Assembly (NCBI GenBank): GCA_033344775.1
Contig: JAWPMT010000004.1
Location: 930,001 to 994,000 of the forward strand
Source: Cytophagales bacterium
GTDB lineage: Bacteria; Bacteroidota; Bacteroidia; Cytophagales; Cyclobacteriaceae
Direction of reading: 5' to 3'
DNA: 64,000 bases
The notes beneath the pieces are model-generated. The model searched no databases and had not been told where the DNA came from. It saw nothing but the letters and a program-made list of their open reading frames with translations. The stretch's first letter is position 1, and the number at the start of each line of letters is the position of its first letter. A program made the translations under genes and the position numbers. This document shows, in pieces, positions 44,698 through 53,653 of the stretch.

Positions 44698-45528
44698 TTA
44701 ATCCTCTTTCAAAAACAACGAAACCGTTTTGTCTTCTATTTTGTATCCAAGGTCCAAAGGCTCACAAGTCAACCTTAAGGCCATCTGCAGGTCATTCGTT
44801 GGGAAAAAGCCCGTATATCGGATCAACCCTAGTGAATCTGCATATTCCACAGAAAGATCATAAACTTTCTCCAGTTCGTCTATCACCACCCTCAAAGGCT
44901 GGTCTTCAAAATGGATCTCTCCCTGACTCCAATTGGGTGTTTGAGCATCAAACTTGAAGTCACGTATCTTCTTTCTATCCTGGAACATCGTAGCATCTCC
45001 AGGTGTCAACATACTTTCCTCCGCTCCAGATACCACCGAAACTCGTCCCGTATAGCATTTCACTTCGTATCGAGCCGCCCGGGTTTTGATATTGAAAGAA
45101 GTGCCCAAAACAGCCGTAGTGCCTGCCGCTGAAATCACACTGAACTTTGAGCCTTTCTCTACCTCAAAGAAGCCTTCACCTTCGAATTGAACCTCACGAT
45201 TGAACATCCAGCCTATTTCATGGTAGGATATGGACGACTGATACTTCAAGTCAACCTTGGATCCATCTGGCAATTCCACGGAAGCGAACTCTCCTGCACC
45301 TGTAGTGACGGTCACTGAACCAAAAAAGTATAACGCAAAGCCTGTCACCAGAAAAACAGTGACACTCGCGGCAATCCTCAAGAAATTGGAAGATTGTTCA
45401 GCTACTTTTTTCTCTTCCGTGGGATTATCCATCCGGTTGAAAAAGCTCGCTACTTTATCATCAGTGAGTTCCCCCTGGTGTTGGTATTCACCAAGTTTCT
45501 CTTTGAACTTTTCATTCCACTTATCCAC
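44698..45528 (-). CDS. FecR-like anti-sigma factor
   Basis: 276 residues; GTG start at 45528 overlapping the sigma gene by eight bases. A cytoplasmic N-terminus (FKEKLGEYQHQGE, FFNRMDN), one membrane segment about 50-68 (SVTVFLVTGFALYFFG) and a FecR domain (VELPDGSKVDLKYQSSISYHE, VQFEGEGFFEVEKGS, VLGTSFNIKT) with a C-terminal STN-like part. It should hold the sigma factor until the STN-type receptor downstream signals. Confidence 0.9.
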   Translation of the reverse strand: MDKWNEKFKEKLGEYQHQGELTDDKVASFFNRMDNPTEEKKVAEQSSNFLRIAASVTVFLVTGFALYFFGSVTVTTGAGEFASVELPDGSKVDLKYQSSISYHEIGWMFNREVQFEGEGFFEVEKGSKFSVISAAGTTAVLGTSFNIKTRAARYEVKCYTGRVSVVSGAEESMLTPGDATMFQDRKKIRDFKFDAQTPNWSQGEIHFEDQPLRVVIDELEKVYDLSVEYADSLGLIRYTGFFPTNDLQMALRLTCEPLDLGYKIEDKTVSLFLKED

Positions 45529-46072
45529 GACGCCCTCCTTTCTCTCTTTTGAGGATCATTTGCTGCAACCGCTTCTTCGCTTTGGCAAGATTGGACTTAG
45601 ACGTTCCTTCCGTAATGCCCAATTGCTCCGCTATTTCGTGATGCTTGAATCCTTCCACTACGTAGAGCAGGAAGGTGGTTCGATACGCTGTTGAAAGTGA
45701 TCTAACCAATTCCATCAACTCGTCTGCCGACAACTGATCCATGATGGATAAGTCATCACCAGATAGTTCTCTGGCAGAACTCAACTCCAGATTGAAGTAA
45801 TGCTTCTTCTGCGAGCGATAATGATCAATTGCAGCATTGATCATGATCCGCCTCAACCAGGCACCAAATGGATATTCCGGATTGTAATTATTCAGGCTTT
45901 TGAAAGCCTTCATGAACCCGTCATTGACCATTTCCTCGGCCTCAAAAGTGCTGTTACTGTAGGGTGTGCAAATCGTCATGGCTGTCGAATAAAATTCCCT
46001 GTAAAGCTTCTCCTGAGCTGACCGATCGTGCTCCTGGCACCTGGCGATTATGTCTTCTAAGTCTTTTAGCAA
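45521..46072 (-). CDS. ECF sigma factor (FecI-like)
   Basis: 183 residues. Region 2 (STFEAEEMVNDGFMKAFKSL, FGAWLRRIMINAAIDHYR) and region 4 (LSTAYRTTFLLYVVEGFKHHEIAEQL, GTSKSNLAKAKKRL) are complete. A TTG at 46072 is taken as start since no nearby in-frame ATG is seen. It forms a signalling module with FecR and the STN receptor and probably drives the receptor and adhesin genes through the shared element. Confidence 0.87.
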   Translation of the reverse strand: MLKDLEDIIARCQEHDRSAQEKLYREFYSTAMTICTPYSNSTFEAEEMVNDGFMKAFKSLNNYNPEYPFGAWLRRIMINAAIDHYRSQKKHYFNLELSSARELSGDDLSIMDQLSADELMELVRSLSTAYRTTFLLYVVEGFKHHEIAEQLGITEGTSKSNLAKAKKRLQQMILKREKGGRRG

Positions 46073-46150
46073 GGTATGATTCTCCCGTTTTACTGGAAAG
46101 GATCGAAATTACCAATTTAGGTTCATCAATGGTCATAGGTTAGGCATTTT

Positions 46151-47383
46151 TTATGGCAGGAAAGGATCCGACCAACGTTCGTCGGTGTATACTTCCGTAC
46201 CGGTGAGTGTTTGTACAAAGGCGATGATGGCGGTTATGTCCTGATTATCCAGGTTTCGGTTTCCTCCTCTTCTTCCTTCCAATCGGTCGTCGAGGTTATT
46301 ATTTTCGGGTGTTGGCCCTACTGTACTGTAGTGGTTGAGCACTTCCTCAAAGGTCGCAAAGCCCCCATCGTGCATCATGGGACCATTAAGCGTACCACCA
46401 GGATTAAATATATCTCTTAATGTAGGCGAACGAGTCACTTCCGTATCAACGGCATCGGGATCTCCTGCCACAGTGATCACACCATTGTTCCGACTGTTAT
46501 CATTGATGGAAAACTCGGGTGCATTGTGGCATCGTTCACAACCGGCTCTTCCCATGAACAGATCCTTACCCATGTTTTCCAGCACCGAAAAGTTGTCAAA
46601 ATCATCATCCTCATCTCCAGCCTGGGCCAGGCCAACATCATACTTAGAATCAAATGACTGAATACTTCTCACGAATTGGGCCAGGGCCAATTGCATACGC
46701 TCTTCGGAGATCTCATTGGTTCCATAGGCATATTCGAACAAATTCACCAGGTAATCAATACCTTCCATCTTGGCAATCAGACCATTGATATCGTCATCGC
46801 CTTCGTTACCACTAAATCCCATCTCGATGTGATCTTGAATAGGCATGGTGGTTTGCGTCTCCAAAGAATTGGCACGCTCATCCCAGAAGAAACGCTCTTC
46901 TTCTGAAAACCGGGCGTTGACCAATCGCATGGAATGTCTGCCGGTGACACCATTCACTCCCTGACTCAATACGGCATCATCGCCGAATGCCAATGTTTGC
47001 TTGTGGCACGAAGCACAGGACGTGGAATTATCCGAAGACAAGTTCTTATCATAGAACAGGACCCTTCCCAGGGTGGCAATTTCATTTTCAATCTGATTGC
47101 CTCGGGTCGTATTGTCTTCGTTGATATAGTTCGGGATGGACTGATCCGCATAATTCAATGGGCTCTCCAGGCTCAGGCTTTCACCAAATACTTCGGTAAT
47201 AGAGCGGGTATCCACCTGATTCACGGGATCATCATTCATGATATCATCCGAATCGTCATCAATATTTACTACTTCAGAATCGGGATTACAAGCCCATAAA
47301 AGCAGACTAGCAATACCTATCATCAGGAACTTCACTTTCGGTAAGGTTAGGGAGGTGATTGTGTTTGTTCCAAAAATGTTCAT
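46151..47383 (-). CDS. Di-haem cytochrome c peroxidase, MauG-like, lipoprotein
   Basis: 410 residues. Lipobox LLLWAC (Cys32) in a signal region starting about residue 17. Two c-type haem sites: CASCHKQ (Cys123, Cys126, His127) and CERCHNAPEF (about 285). GVNGVTGRHSMRLVNARF, RFFWDERANSLETQ and the C-terminal FVQTLTGTE fit the bacterial cytochrome c peroxidase/MauG family, which reduces hydrogen peroxide or oxidises substrates in the periplasm. An acidic linker (DDDSDDIMNDDP) follows the lipid anchor. Confidence 0.9.
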   Translation of the reverse strand: MNIFGTNTITSLTLPKVKFLMIGIASLLLWACNPDSEVVNIDDDSDDIMNDDPVNQVDTRSITEVFGESLSLESPLNYADQSIPNYINEDNTTRGNQIENEIATLGRVLFYDKNLSSDNSTSCASCHKQTLAFGDDAVLSQGVNGVTGRHSMRLVNARFSEEERFFWDERANSLETQTTMPIQDHIEMGFSGNEGDDDINGLIAKMEGIDYLVNLFEYAYGTNEISEERMQLALAQFVRSIQSFDSKYDVGLAQAGDEDDDFDNFSVLENMGKDLFMGRAGCERCHNAPEFSINDNSRNNGVITVAGDPDAVDTEVTRSPTLRDIFNPGGTLNGPMMHDGGFATFEEVLNHYSTVGPTPENNNLDDRLEGRRGGNRNLDNQDITAIIAFVQTLTGTEVYTDERWSDPFLP

Positions 47384-47531
47384 ACAGCTTTTTCTTGTAG
47401 TTCGGCGGTATTACGAGCAGTGATTGAGAAATGGTTGCCACCGCAACAGATATTTTTTTCAATGCATGTATGTGGCTTTCAGAAACTTCAAATTTCCTAT
47501 TGCGTTTGGATAGGTAGCCAACCATACACCT

Positions 47532-48947
47532 ATGAAGAAGTCATTCCTCCTTTCCTTAGCAATCCTTTGGATTTGCTCACTTATTGCTTCAGAACTGAAA
47601 ATTGAAAATGTACGAGCTGCTAATCGAGATGGTGTAGCAGGTACACCGATCAGTGTCATTTTCGATATCCAATGGAACAATGCCTGGAATAATGCTAAAA
47701 ATCATGATGCGGTCTGGGTATTCATGAAATTCAACAGTCAGTGGAATAATCATGTAAAGTTGAAGCCTTCCGGTCACCGAGTACTGCAGGTGAGGAAAGG
47801 TGTGGAACCTACCATCGAGGTTTCTTCAGATAGTTTGGGCTTCTTTATCTACCCATCCAAATCCTATCGAGGCGATGTGAACTTTAAACTGCAAATCGAA
47901 CTAGATACGACCACTCAAAAAATTCAGTGGAACAAAGTACGAGGCATGAAAGTACATGGCATCGAAATGGTCTACATTCCTGAAGGGTCATTTACTGTGG
48001 GAAGCCCTGATCAGGAAGCGATCAAACGAGCCAGTTTTTACAAAAGTGACCAAGAGGGAAACCCTGATGGCTTAGTCCAAATCAAGGGGGAAGATGAAAT
48101 CAGGGTGGGGCCAGAAAAAGGTGCGCTTTATTACTGGAGTGAAAGTCCGCTTTATAATGGCGATCAAAAAGGTCCGATTCCATCCGCTTTTCCGAAAGGT
48201 TATGATGCATTTTACGTGATGAAGTACGAGCTGACACAAGGTCAATATGCCGCATTCCTGAATGACATTCCCGACAACTGGACGTATTCCAGATCTCCGA
48301 CTGGTGGCCGTAATTATTATAAAAAAAGAGGCGGGATCTATTTTAAAGCAGGAAAGTACTTCGCCAAATCGCCAAACCGCCCGATGAATTATGTGAGTTT
48401 CACCGATGGTTTGGCTTTCACCGACTGGGCAGCATTGCGACCAATCACCGAATTGGAATATGAAAAAGCAGCCCGCGGGCCGGAGAAACCAAAGGATGCT
48501 GAGTTTGTTTGGGGAACCACCAACTACGATCAACTAGAACGCTACATCAACCCGGAATCGGAAGCCATTTTTGCGAATGGTGTCAAAGAAAGTGACTTAA
48601 ATGATGCCAATCGACCGGTTTATGGCGCCTCTTATTATTGGGTCATGGACCTTAGTGGCAGCGTTTGGGAGAAAGTGATCACTGTAGGAAATCCCATCGG
48701 CAGAGCTTTCCGAGGAACCCACGGAGATGGTCAATTGGATTTTGGGAAAGCCACCAATGACGATTGGCCCACAAGCGACGATGAAGTAGGTGGATTTGGT
48801 TACCGTGGTGGTGGCTACTATGAGGTTGGCACTGCTTACACGGACTTAAATCCCCACTCGCCTATTGGTTATCGATTTTACGGGGCCTGGTCAGGTGGAC
48901 CAAGATATATTTCCTATGGATATCGCGCAGGAAGATCAGCGAAATAG
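47532..48947 (+). CDS. SUMF1-fold (formylglycine-generating enzyme-like) secreted protein without catalytic cysteine
   Basis: 471 residues. Signal peptide MKKSFLLSLAILWICSLIAS; an N-terminal beta domain with WNNAWNNAKNHDAVWVFMKF; then a SUMF1 fold: MVYIPEGSFTVGS, YVMKYELTQGQYAAFLN, PMNYVSFTDGLAFTDWAALRPITELEYEKAARGP and GYRGGGYYEVG. True formylglycine-generating enzymes end with a Cys pair; the mature part of this protein has no cysteine there, so it is not expected to modify sulfatases. Homologues of this type in Bacteroidota include structural T9SS/gliding proteins (GldJ/K), but this is not a clear match. Starts a small operon with DinB. Confidence 0.8.
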   Translation: MKKSFLLSLAILWICSLIASELKIENVRAANRDGVAGTPISVIFDIQWNNAWNNAKNHDAVWVFMKFNSQWNNHVKLKPSGHRVLQVRKGVEPTIEVSSDSLGFFIYPSKSYRGDVNFKLQIELDTTTQKIQWNKVRGMKVHGIEMVYIPEGSFTVGSPDQEAIKRASFYKSDQEGNPDGLVQIKGEDEIRVGPEKGALYYWSESPLYNGDQKGPIPSAFPKGYDAFYVMKYELTQGQYAAFLNDIPDNWTYSRSPTGGRNYYKKRGGIYFKAGKYFAKSPNRPMNYVSFTDGLAFTDWAALRPITELEYEKAARGPEKPKDAEFVWGTTNYDQLERYINPESEAIFANGVKESDLNDANRPVYGASYYWVMDLSGSVWEKVITVGNPIGRAFRGTHGDGQLDFGKATNDDWPTSDDEVGGFGYRGGGYYEVGTAYTDLNPHSPIGYRFYGAWSGGPRYISYGYRAGRSAK

Positions 48948-48952
48948 CAATC

Positions 48953-49474
48953 ATGAACACAACAGACATAAAAGAGCAACTCATTCATCACCATCAGGTA
49001 TTCACTACCTACATTGATGAATTAAGCGAAGCCGAATACCTGGCCACCCCGAATGATAAATGGAGTGCCGGCCAGCAAATAGAACATATTTATATAAGTG
49101 TGCACCCCGTCGCGAAGTTGGTCGCCAATAAAGGAGTGATGAAGGAAAAATTTGGCACACTGGATCGACCAAGTCGTAGTTATGACCGTTTAGTTGCGGA
49201 TTATCTGGAGGTGCTTGATGGCGGAGCAAAAGCCGGACCAAGGTTCACCCCTGATGTGACTCCATTCTCCGCAAAAACCACGCTGATCACTGGAATCACC
49301 AACGACATGAAGTCCATCAATTCCGAACTAGATCAATATACAGAAGAAGAATTGGAACAATTGGTGATCCCGCACCCGGTCATGGGACCATTTACCTTAA
49401 GAGAAATGCTCATGTTCACCATTTATCATGTGCAACATCATGATCAAAAGATCAAGGAGAATTTAACGGCATGA
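48953..49474 (+). CDS. DinB-family protein
   Basis: 173 residues. A four-helix bundle pattern with QQIEHIYISVHP and FTIYHVQHHDQKI near the end giving the His residues that bind the metal in DinB/YfiT folds. The family's biochemical role varies (often thiol transferase or unknown); damage induction is known for some. It starts five bases after the SUMF1-fold gene, so it is in the same operon. Cytoplasmic. Confidence 0.8.
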   Translation: MNTTDIKEQLIHHHQVFTTYIDELSEAEYLATPNDKWSAGQQIEHIYISVHPVAKLVANKGVMKEKFGTLDRPSRSYDRLVADYLEVLDGGAKAGPRFTPDVTPFSAKTTLITGITNDMKSINSELDQYTEEELEQLVIPHPVMGPFTLREMLMFTIYHVQHHDQKIKENLTA

Positions 49475-49816
49475 TCAATTGATCAACTCAATCCGTAAAC
49501 CTACTCCCATGACTTTTTCGCCACTAACCCAACTGACTTTGGCGTAGATATGGGCTTCATTTTCAATGGCTGATTGTATGCGAGGAGCCACATCTTTGGA
49601 TAAATAACCAATTTGTTTGCCGGTCTCTGTCAAAACTTTGATCGCATGTGAATCATGTGGATTGTCGGGCTCGTGTTCCAATCGGATCGGGTCGTCTTCT
49701 GCTACTTCATTTTTAATGACTTCCTGTCGAGAAGAGCCATCGGCATTTTCCTTAGACACGCCCACAGTCTTGGTATTGAGCACATATGCAGAAGGAAGAC
49801 GAATTACTTTTCCCAT
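49475..49816 (-). CDS. HIRAN domain protein
   Basis: 113 residues, almost all HIRAN domain (LEHEPDNPHDSHAIKVL, GKQIGYLSKDVAPRIQSAIEN). HIRAN domains bind single-stranded DNA ends or damaged sites in helicases such as HLTF. Here the domain stands alone. It runs opposite to DinB (adjacent stops with no gap) and diverges from the AlkX-like gene. DNA binding is inferred. Confidence 0.8.
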   Translation of the reverse strand: MGKVIRLPSAYVLNTKTVGVSKENADGSSRQEVIKNEVAEDDPIRLEHEPDNPHDSHAIKVLTETGKQIGYLSKDVAPRIQSAIENEAHIYAKVSWVSGEKVMGVGLRIELIN

Positions 49817-49934
49817 AAGTTTGAAGATAATATGTCTAGTAATATTTTACAATTTCGCGTCCACATTTTGACGCCTTCCATGTGCCATACGAAATTTGGA
49901 ATTATCGTGATCTTAAATCGTTTATATTCAGGAA

Positions 49935-51128
49935 ATGCCTGATCTCAAAACCTCACTATCTCTCGCAGAAGCGAGAAAAGTAATTTTAGCCAACCAGGGT
50001 CTGAAACATCCTTCCACCACCGGTCAATCAGCTAAAAGGCTGGCCTTGGAAGCCATTGAAAAGGTAGGGTATGTTCAAATTGACACCATTTCGGTAGTGC
50101 AGCGGGCACATCACCATGTGTTCCAATCACGGGTTCCGCACTACCAACCAGCCGTATTGGAAAAACTGGAAAGTGACCGATCCATTTTTGAATACTGGAG
50201 CCATGCGGCAAGCTATCTACCCATGAGTGATTACCGGTATTCGCTGCCTTTGAAACTGGAGATTCAGGGAAAGGAAAAGTTTTGGTTCAAGAAAGACCAT
50301 CAACTCATGCAAAATATCCTGGATCGCATGAAAATGGAAGGGCCGCTACGCTCACGTGATTTTGAAGCGGAGAAAAAAGATCGGGCCATGTGGGAAACAC
50401 ATCCCGCAAAACAAGCTTTGCAGAACCTTTTCATGGAAGGCAAGATCATGGTCAAGAGCCGGGAAGGATTTCAAAAAGTGTATGATCTTACCGAAAGGGT
50501 TATTCCCTCGTCCATCGACACTTCCACTCCTACTGAAGACGAATACATTCAGTACTTGATCAAAAGAGATATCAAGGCACATGGGTTAGTGGCACTGGAT
50601 GACATAGGGTATCTTCTTAAAGGACTCAAACCAAAAATTAAAGGTCAAATTGAAGCATTAGAAGCAAAAGCGGAAATATTCAGCATTCAAATTGGGAAGT
50701 TGGATCGTCCTTTTTATACCTCGACTGAAAGCCTGGAAGTCCTGAATCAGCGATATGGGCAGCGACTAAAATTCCTAAATCCTTTTGATAACGCCCTTAT
50801 CAATCGCGCGCGCACGACACGCCTTTTCAACTTTGACTTCATCATAGAGATTTATGTTCCTGCTGAAAAAAGGAAGTTTGGTTATTATGCTTTACCGGTT
50901 TTATGGAAAGACCGGTTAGTGGGTCAGGTAGATATGAAGGCGGATCGCAAAACGAAACAATTATTGATTCGTAATCTTGAACTGAACATTGACCTGAATG
51001 ATGCTTTTTTAGCTGCATGGCAACAAGCGATCAGGGAATTCTCTGCTTTTCAAGGCACTCAGGAAGTTGTTTTTGAGGAAAAGGCTCAAGTAGGCTATCA
51101 GGCAGTGATGGAGGCTTCACGGGTTTGA
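49935..51128 (+). CDS. AlkX/YcaQ-like DNA crosslink glycosylase (HTH_42)
   Basis: 397 residues of winged-helix modules. GYVQIDTISVVQRAHHHVFQSR carries Q48-I49-D50, the Gln-x-Asp catalytic motif of the AlkX/YcaQ subfamily, and FEYWSHAASYLPMSDY and RLFNFDFIIEIYVPAEKRKFGYYALPVLW are conserved blocks. The family removes bulky N7-alkyl adducts and unhooks interstrand crosslinks in DNA. Transcribed away from the HIRAN gene. Confidence 0.87.
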   Translation: MPDLKTSLSLAEARKVILANQGLKHPSTTGQSAKRLALEAIEKVGYVQIDTISVVQRAHHHVFQSRVPHYQPAVLEKLESDRSIFEYWSHAASYLPMSDYRYSLPLKLEIQGKEKFWFKKDHQLMQNILDRMKMEGPLRSRDFEAEKKDRAMWETHPAKQALQNLFMEGKIMVKSREGFQKVYDLTERVIPSSIDTSTPTEDEYIQYLIKRDIKAHGLVALDDIGYLLKGLKPKIKGQIEALEAKAEIFSIQIGKLDRPFYTSTESLEVLNQRYGQRLKFLNPFDNALINRARTTRLFNFDFIIEIYVPAEKRKFGYYALPVLWKDRLVGQVDMKADRKTKQLLIRNLELNIDLNDAFLAAWQQAIREFSAFQGTQEVVFEEKAQVGYQAVMEASRV

Positions 51129-51186
51129 ATCAGATAGATCACATTCTTTTCTGATGCTATTGAGTTAAGCCTCTTATAATTATAAC

Positions 51187-51268
51187 CGTCATTCCGAGCG
51201 AATGCCGGAATCTCATACTCATTTAGCATTTCTAATCTTGAGATTCCTGAACTACGTCAGGAATGACG
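51187..51268. repeat. Extragenic palindromic element, copy B
   Basis: CGTCATTCC (51187-51195) pairs with GGAATGACG (51260-51268), and GGAATCTCA (51207-51215) with TGAGATTCC (51239-51247). The loop TCATTTAGCA and the TGAACTACGTCAG segment match copy A at 11036-11133. It lies in the gap between the convergent AlkX-like and DUF2214 genes. Confidence 0.75.
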
Positions 51269-51344
51269 CTTAACTAAATAGCATTTTAGCACAGCTCTAC
51301 TCATAAGTGACATTCCAACTACAGTAAGTTTCCATTTCTAAAGT

Positions 51345-51797
51345 CTAAAAAATCGAAATACCTTGCGCCATCATCGCGGCCCAAAATGGTAATGTAAATA
51401 CCAAAATCAATTCAACAATCACCACAGTTTTGATAGGTCCTGGAATCTGAATCATTTCTTCAGCATCAGGATTTTTCTTTGATTGCTTCTGCCTGGCAAA
51501 AAATACGGTGGGGTAAATTGACAGTAATCCCACAATCGTGAATATCCCCAATTTCAAATAGATCAGACCATTGTCATTGTAAAACGCTGCCGGCTTACCA
51601 ATGTCACTTAACCACATGATCAAGCCTGCTGCCACCGTGATGATTGAGGCGAAACCATAAATGCCATCAATATTTCCCAGTTGCTTCAACTGAGCACGGG
51701 ACATGGACATTCTCAGCAACCATGCTTCGGCAAAAAGGGAACCGACTACCAGGAATATGCCAATGAAATGTAGGTATTTGATCAAAATGTAGGTCAT
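51345..51797 (-). CDS. DUF2214-like membrane protein
   Basis: 150 residues with four predicted membrane segments: IKYLHFIGIFLVVGSLFAEAWLL, FASIITVAAGLIMW, LIYLKLGIFTIVGLLSIYPTV and TVVIVELILVFTLPFWAAMM. The first-segment His and the FYNDNGLIYLKLG motif fit DUF2214. Function unknown. It diverges from the nitroreductase gene, overlapping its upstream region. Confidence 0.7.
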   Translation of the reverse strand: MTYILIKYLHFIGIFLVVGSLFAEAWLLRMSMSRAQLKQLGNIDGIYGFASIITVAAGLIMWLSDIGKPAAFYNDNGLIYLKLGIFTIVGLLSIYPTVFFARQKQSKKNPDAEEMIQIPGPIKTVVIVELILVFTLPFWAAMMAQGISIF

Positions 51798-51863
51798 GAG
51801 ATGGTTGGCTTACAGTGATTCACTTGATATGAAGATAGATATAAATGCTATAACAAATAAGTT

Positions 51864-51871
51864 TAATTTTG
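51864..51871 (+). promoter_or_regulatory. Promoter -7 element of the nitroreductase
   Basis: TAATTTTG matches the Bacteroidota -7 consensus and ends 20 bases before the ATG at 51892. It supports that ATG over an upstream start at 51796. No clear -33 element. Confidence 0.5.
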
Positions 51872-51891
51872 GTTGCTTTAACCCTAAGCGC

Positions 51892-52581
51892 ATGGCCCAA
51901 GAATCAATCGACATACAAGGATTTGAACACGTTAGATACGAGAGAGAAACCTACCCCCTTGACGTAGTAGAGCAGCGAACGCACGACTTTCATCAATGGC
52001 TGGAGCAGCGAAGGACTGTTCGTGAAATTTCCGACAAGCCTGTCAGCAAGGAAGTAATTGACAACTTGATCATGGCAGCCTCAACTGCCCCATCCGGCGC
52101 ACATAAACAACCCTGGACATTTTGTGCCATCTCCAATGCAGAGATGAAGCAAAAAATCAGAGAAGCCGCAGAGCAAGAGGAGTACGACAGTTACCACGGC
52201 CGAATGTCAGACCGATGGCTGAAAGATCTGCAACCGATCGGGACAGATTGGAACAAACCTTTTTTGGAGAAGGCTCCATGGATAGTGGTCCTGTTCAAAC
52301 GAGTGTATGAAACCGGGGAAGAGGGAGAAAAACAAAACAACTACTATGTCAATGAGTCGGTAGGAATTGCAGCAGGCATGTTCATTGCGGCCATTCACCA
52401 TGCTGGACTGGCGACATTAACGCATACGCCAAGCCCGATGAATTTTCTATCCTCATTACTGGGGCGGCCTGGCAATGAACGCCCATACATTTTATTCCCC
52501 GTCGGCTATCCTGAAGATGAAGTATTCGTACCAAAACTGGAAAGAAAAAGCCTGGATGAGGTAGCTGCCTATTATTCATAA
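51892..52581 (+). CDS. Nitroreductase family, iodotyrosine deiodinase-like flavoprotein
   Basis: 229 residues from the ATG at 51892; an earlier in-frame ATG at 51796 would overlap the divergent gene. QRRTVREISDKPV, MAASTAPSGAHKQPWTF, YYVNESVGIAAGMFIAAIHHAGLATLTHTPSPMNFL and RPYILFPVGYPED follow iodotyrosine deiodinase almost motif for motif. The family uses FMN to reductively remove halogens from halotyrosines. The bacterial substrate is unproven. A terminator lies 40 bases after the stop. Confidence 0.87.
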   Translation: MAQESIDIQGFEHVRYERETYPLDVVEQRTHDFHQWLEQRRTVREISDKPVSKEVIDNLIMAASTAPSGAHKQPWTFCAISNAEMKQKIREAAEQEEYDSYHGRMSDRWLKDLQPIGTDWNKPFLEKAPWIVVLFKRVYETGEEGEKQNNYYVNESVGIAAGMFIAAIHHAGLATLTHTPSPMNFLSSLLGRPGNERPYILFPVGYPEDEVFVPKLERKSLDEVAAYYS

Positions 52582-52621
52582 TATTGCCACTTTCATCAAA
52601 AAACTTAGTCGTATTTATCTT

Positions 52622-52648
52622 CAAGGGGCCCAAAAAGGGCCTTTTTTA
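52622..52648 (+). terminator. Rho-independent terminator after the nitroreductase
   Basis: AAGGGGCCC, loop of five A, GGGCC, then TTTTTTATT. GC-rich stem followed by a T-run, 41 bases after the stop at 52581. Confidence 0.75.
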
Positions 52649-52752
52649 TTGAATTGGCAGGATCGTTAAGTCTTTTGGCAGATATGAAAATTCCACATGC
52701 CTGACCTTAGCTTCATGATTGTTCAACAATAATCTTTGAATTGATTTAAAAT

Positions 52753-52830
52753 AATCCTTCTGTTCGTCAGAAGTATTTTTGTCTATAGCTGGTTGAGACC
52801 CTGGATCAGAAGGATTCAGGGTTTTCTTTT
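52753..52830 (+). promoter_or_regulatory. Possible leader with mutually exclusive hairpins
   Basis: AATCCTTCTG (52753-52762) can pair locally with CAGAAG (52768-52773) or with CAGAAGGATT (52807-52816). The latter is the loop of a terminator-like hairpin ACCCTG (52798-52803) / CAGGGT (52817-52822) followed by TTTCTTTTT. The arrangement resembles a transcription attenuator. A gene starts at 52873. Confidence 0.35.
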
Positions 52831-52872
52831 TGTCTAAACATTAGTAAATTGACCTCTTTCAACCGCCCAGGG

Positions 52873-53487
52873 ATGATAAAAACACTGCTGCTCGGCTTGT
52901 TATTCTTTAGTTTTTTCGTGTGTATTGGCCAAAAGGGCAATTACTCGGCACTGGTAGGTAAAGAACTGAAACGTGTATCTGCCAAGTCTGGCATGATCAC
53001 TTATGAATTGTCGGGGGATGTAGAAGGTACAGAAGTCTATTATTTCGATGAATGGGGCTGGCTGGAAAAGACCATCCGTAAATACACTTACAGCAAGTAC
53101 GGCATCTCCAGCGATGAAAATCGTGTTGAATTGCGAAATGGTGATTTCTTCTATCGTGGCAATTTCAATACAGGCAAAGGTTCCATGACAGAAAAGAAAC
53201 TGGAAAGCTCCATGCTTCGCTACAAATCCAGAGAAGAAGTTTCCAAAACCATGCTTGAATCCAGAAACGGAACCATCGTAGGAGAAGAAAATATACTCGG
53301 AAGGTTATGCACGGTTTGGGAGTTCCCCAGAGGGTTAATTCAACGGCTTTGGATCCACGATGGCTTCATCCTAAAGCGTGAACAACGTATTGCTACATTA
53401 AACGTAGTTTCTACTGCAACAAATATCGAATTTGATCAGGAGTTCAACAACGATCATTTCTATGTTCCGGAGATTAGCTGGCAGTGA
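52873..53487 (+). CDS. Secreted protein of unknown function
   Basis: 204 residues from the ATG at 52873; the TTG at 52849 is less likely. Signal peptide MIKTLLLGLLFFSFFVCIGQ, then a compact domain with GMITYELSGDVEGTEVYYFDEWGW, DFFYRGNFNTGKGSMT, ILGRLCTVWEFP and RLWIHDGFILKREQRI. This resembles the DUF4412-like proteins of Bacteroidota in layout, but I cannot assign it. Probably periplasmic or outer-membrane associated. It lies alone between a terminator and a convergent gene. Confidence 0.65.
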   Translation: MIKTLLLGLLFFSFFVCIGQKGNYSALVGKELKRVSAKSGMITYELSGDVEGTEVYYFDEWGWLEKTIRKYTYSKYGISSDENRVELRNGDFFYRGNFNTGKGSMTEKKLESSMLRYKSREEVSKTMLESRNGTIVGEENILGRLCTVWEFPRGLIQRLWIHDGFILKREQRIATLNVVSTATNIEFDQEFNNDHFYVPEISWQ

Positions 53488-53653
53488 CCCTTCGACAAAT
53501 GAATTTCTTTAATGGCTCCGGTGAGCCAATGAGTTATTAAATCAAAATGGAAGCTTCCAATTCTTTATTGAAACCAAGAACGATGGAGTAAAAAAGCATG
53601 CTGCATAAAGTTCCTTCCGCCAAGACACAACCTTCACCGACACTTCATCTCAT

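Noticed and set aside
47532-48947. Active formylglycine-generating enzyme
   Set aside because: The C-terminal cysteines needed for catalysis are absent and no sulfatase gene is adjacent.
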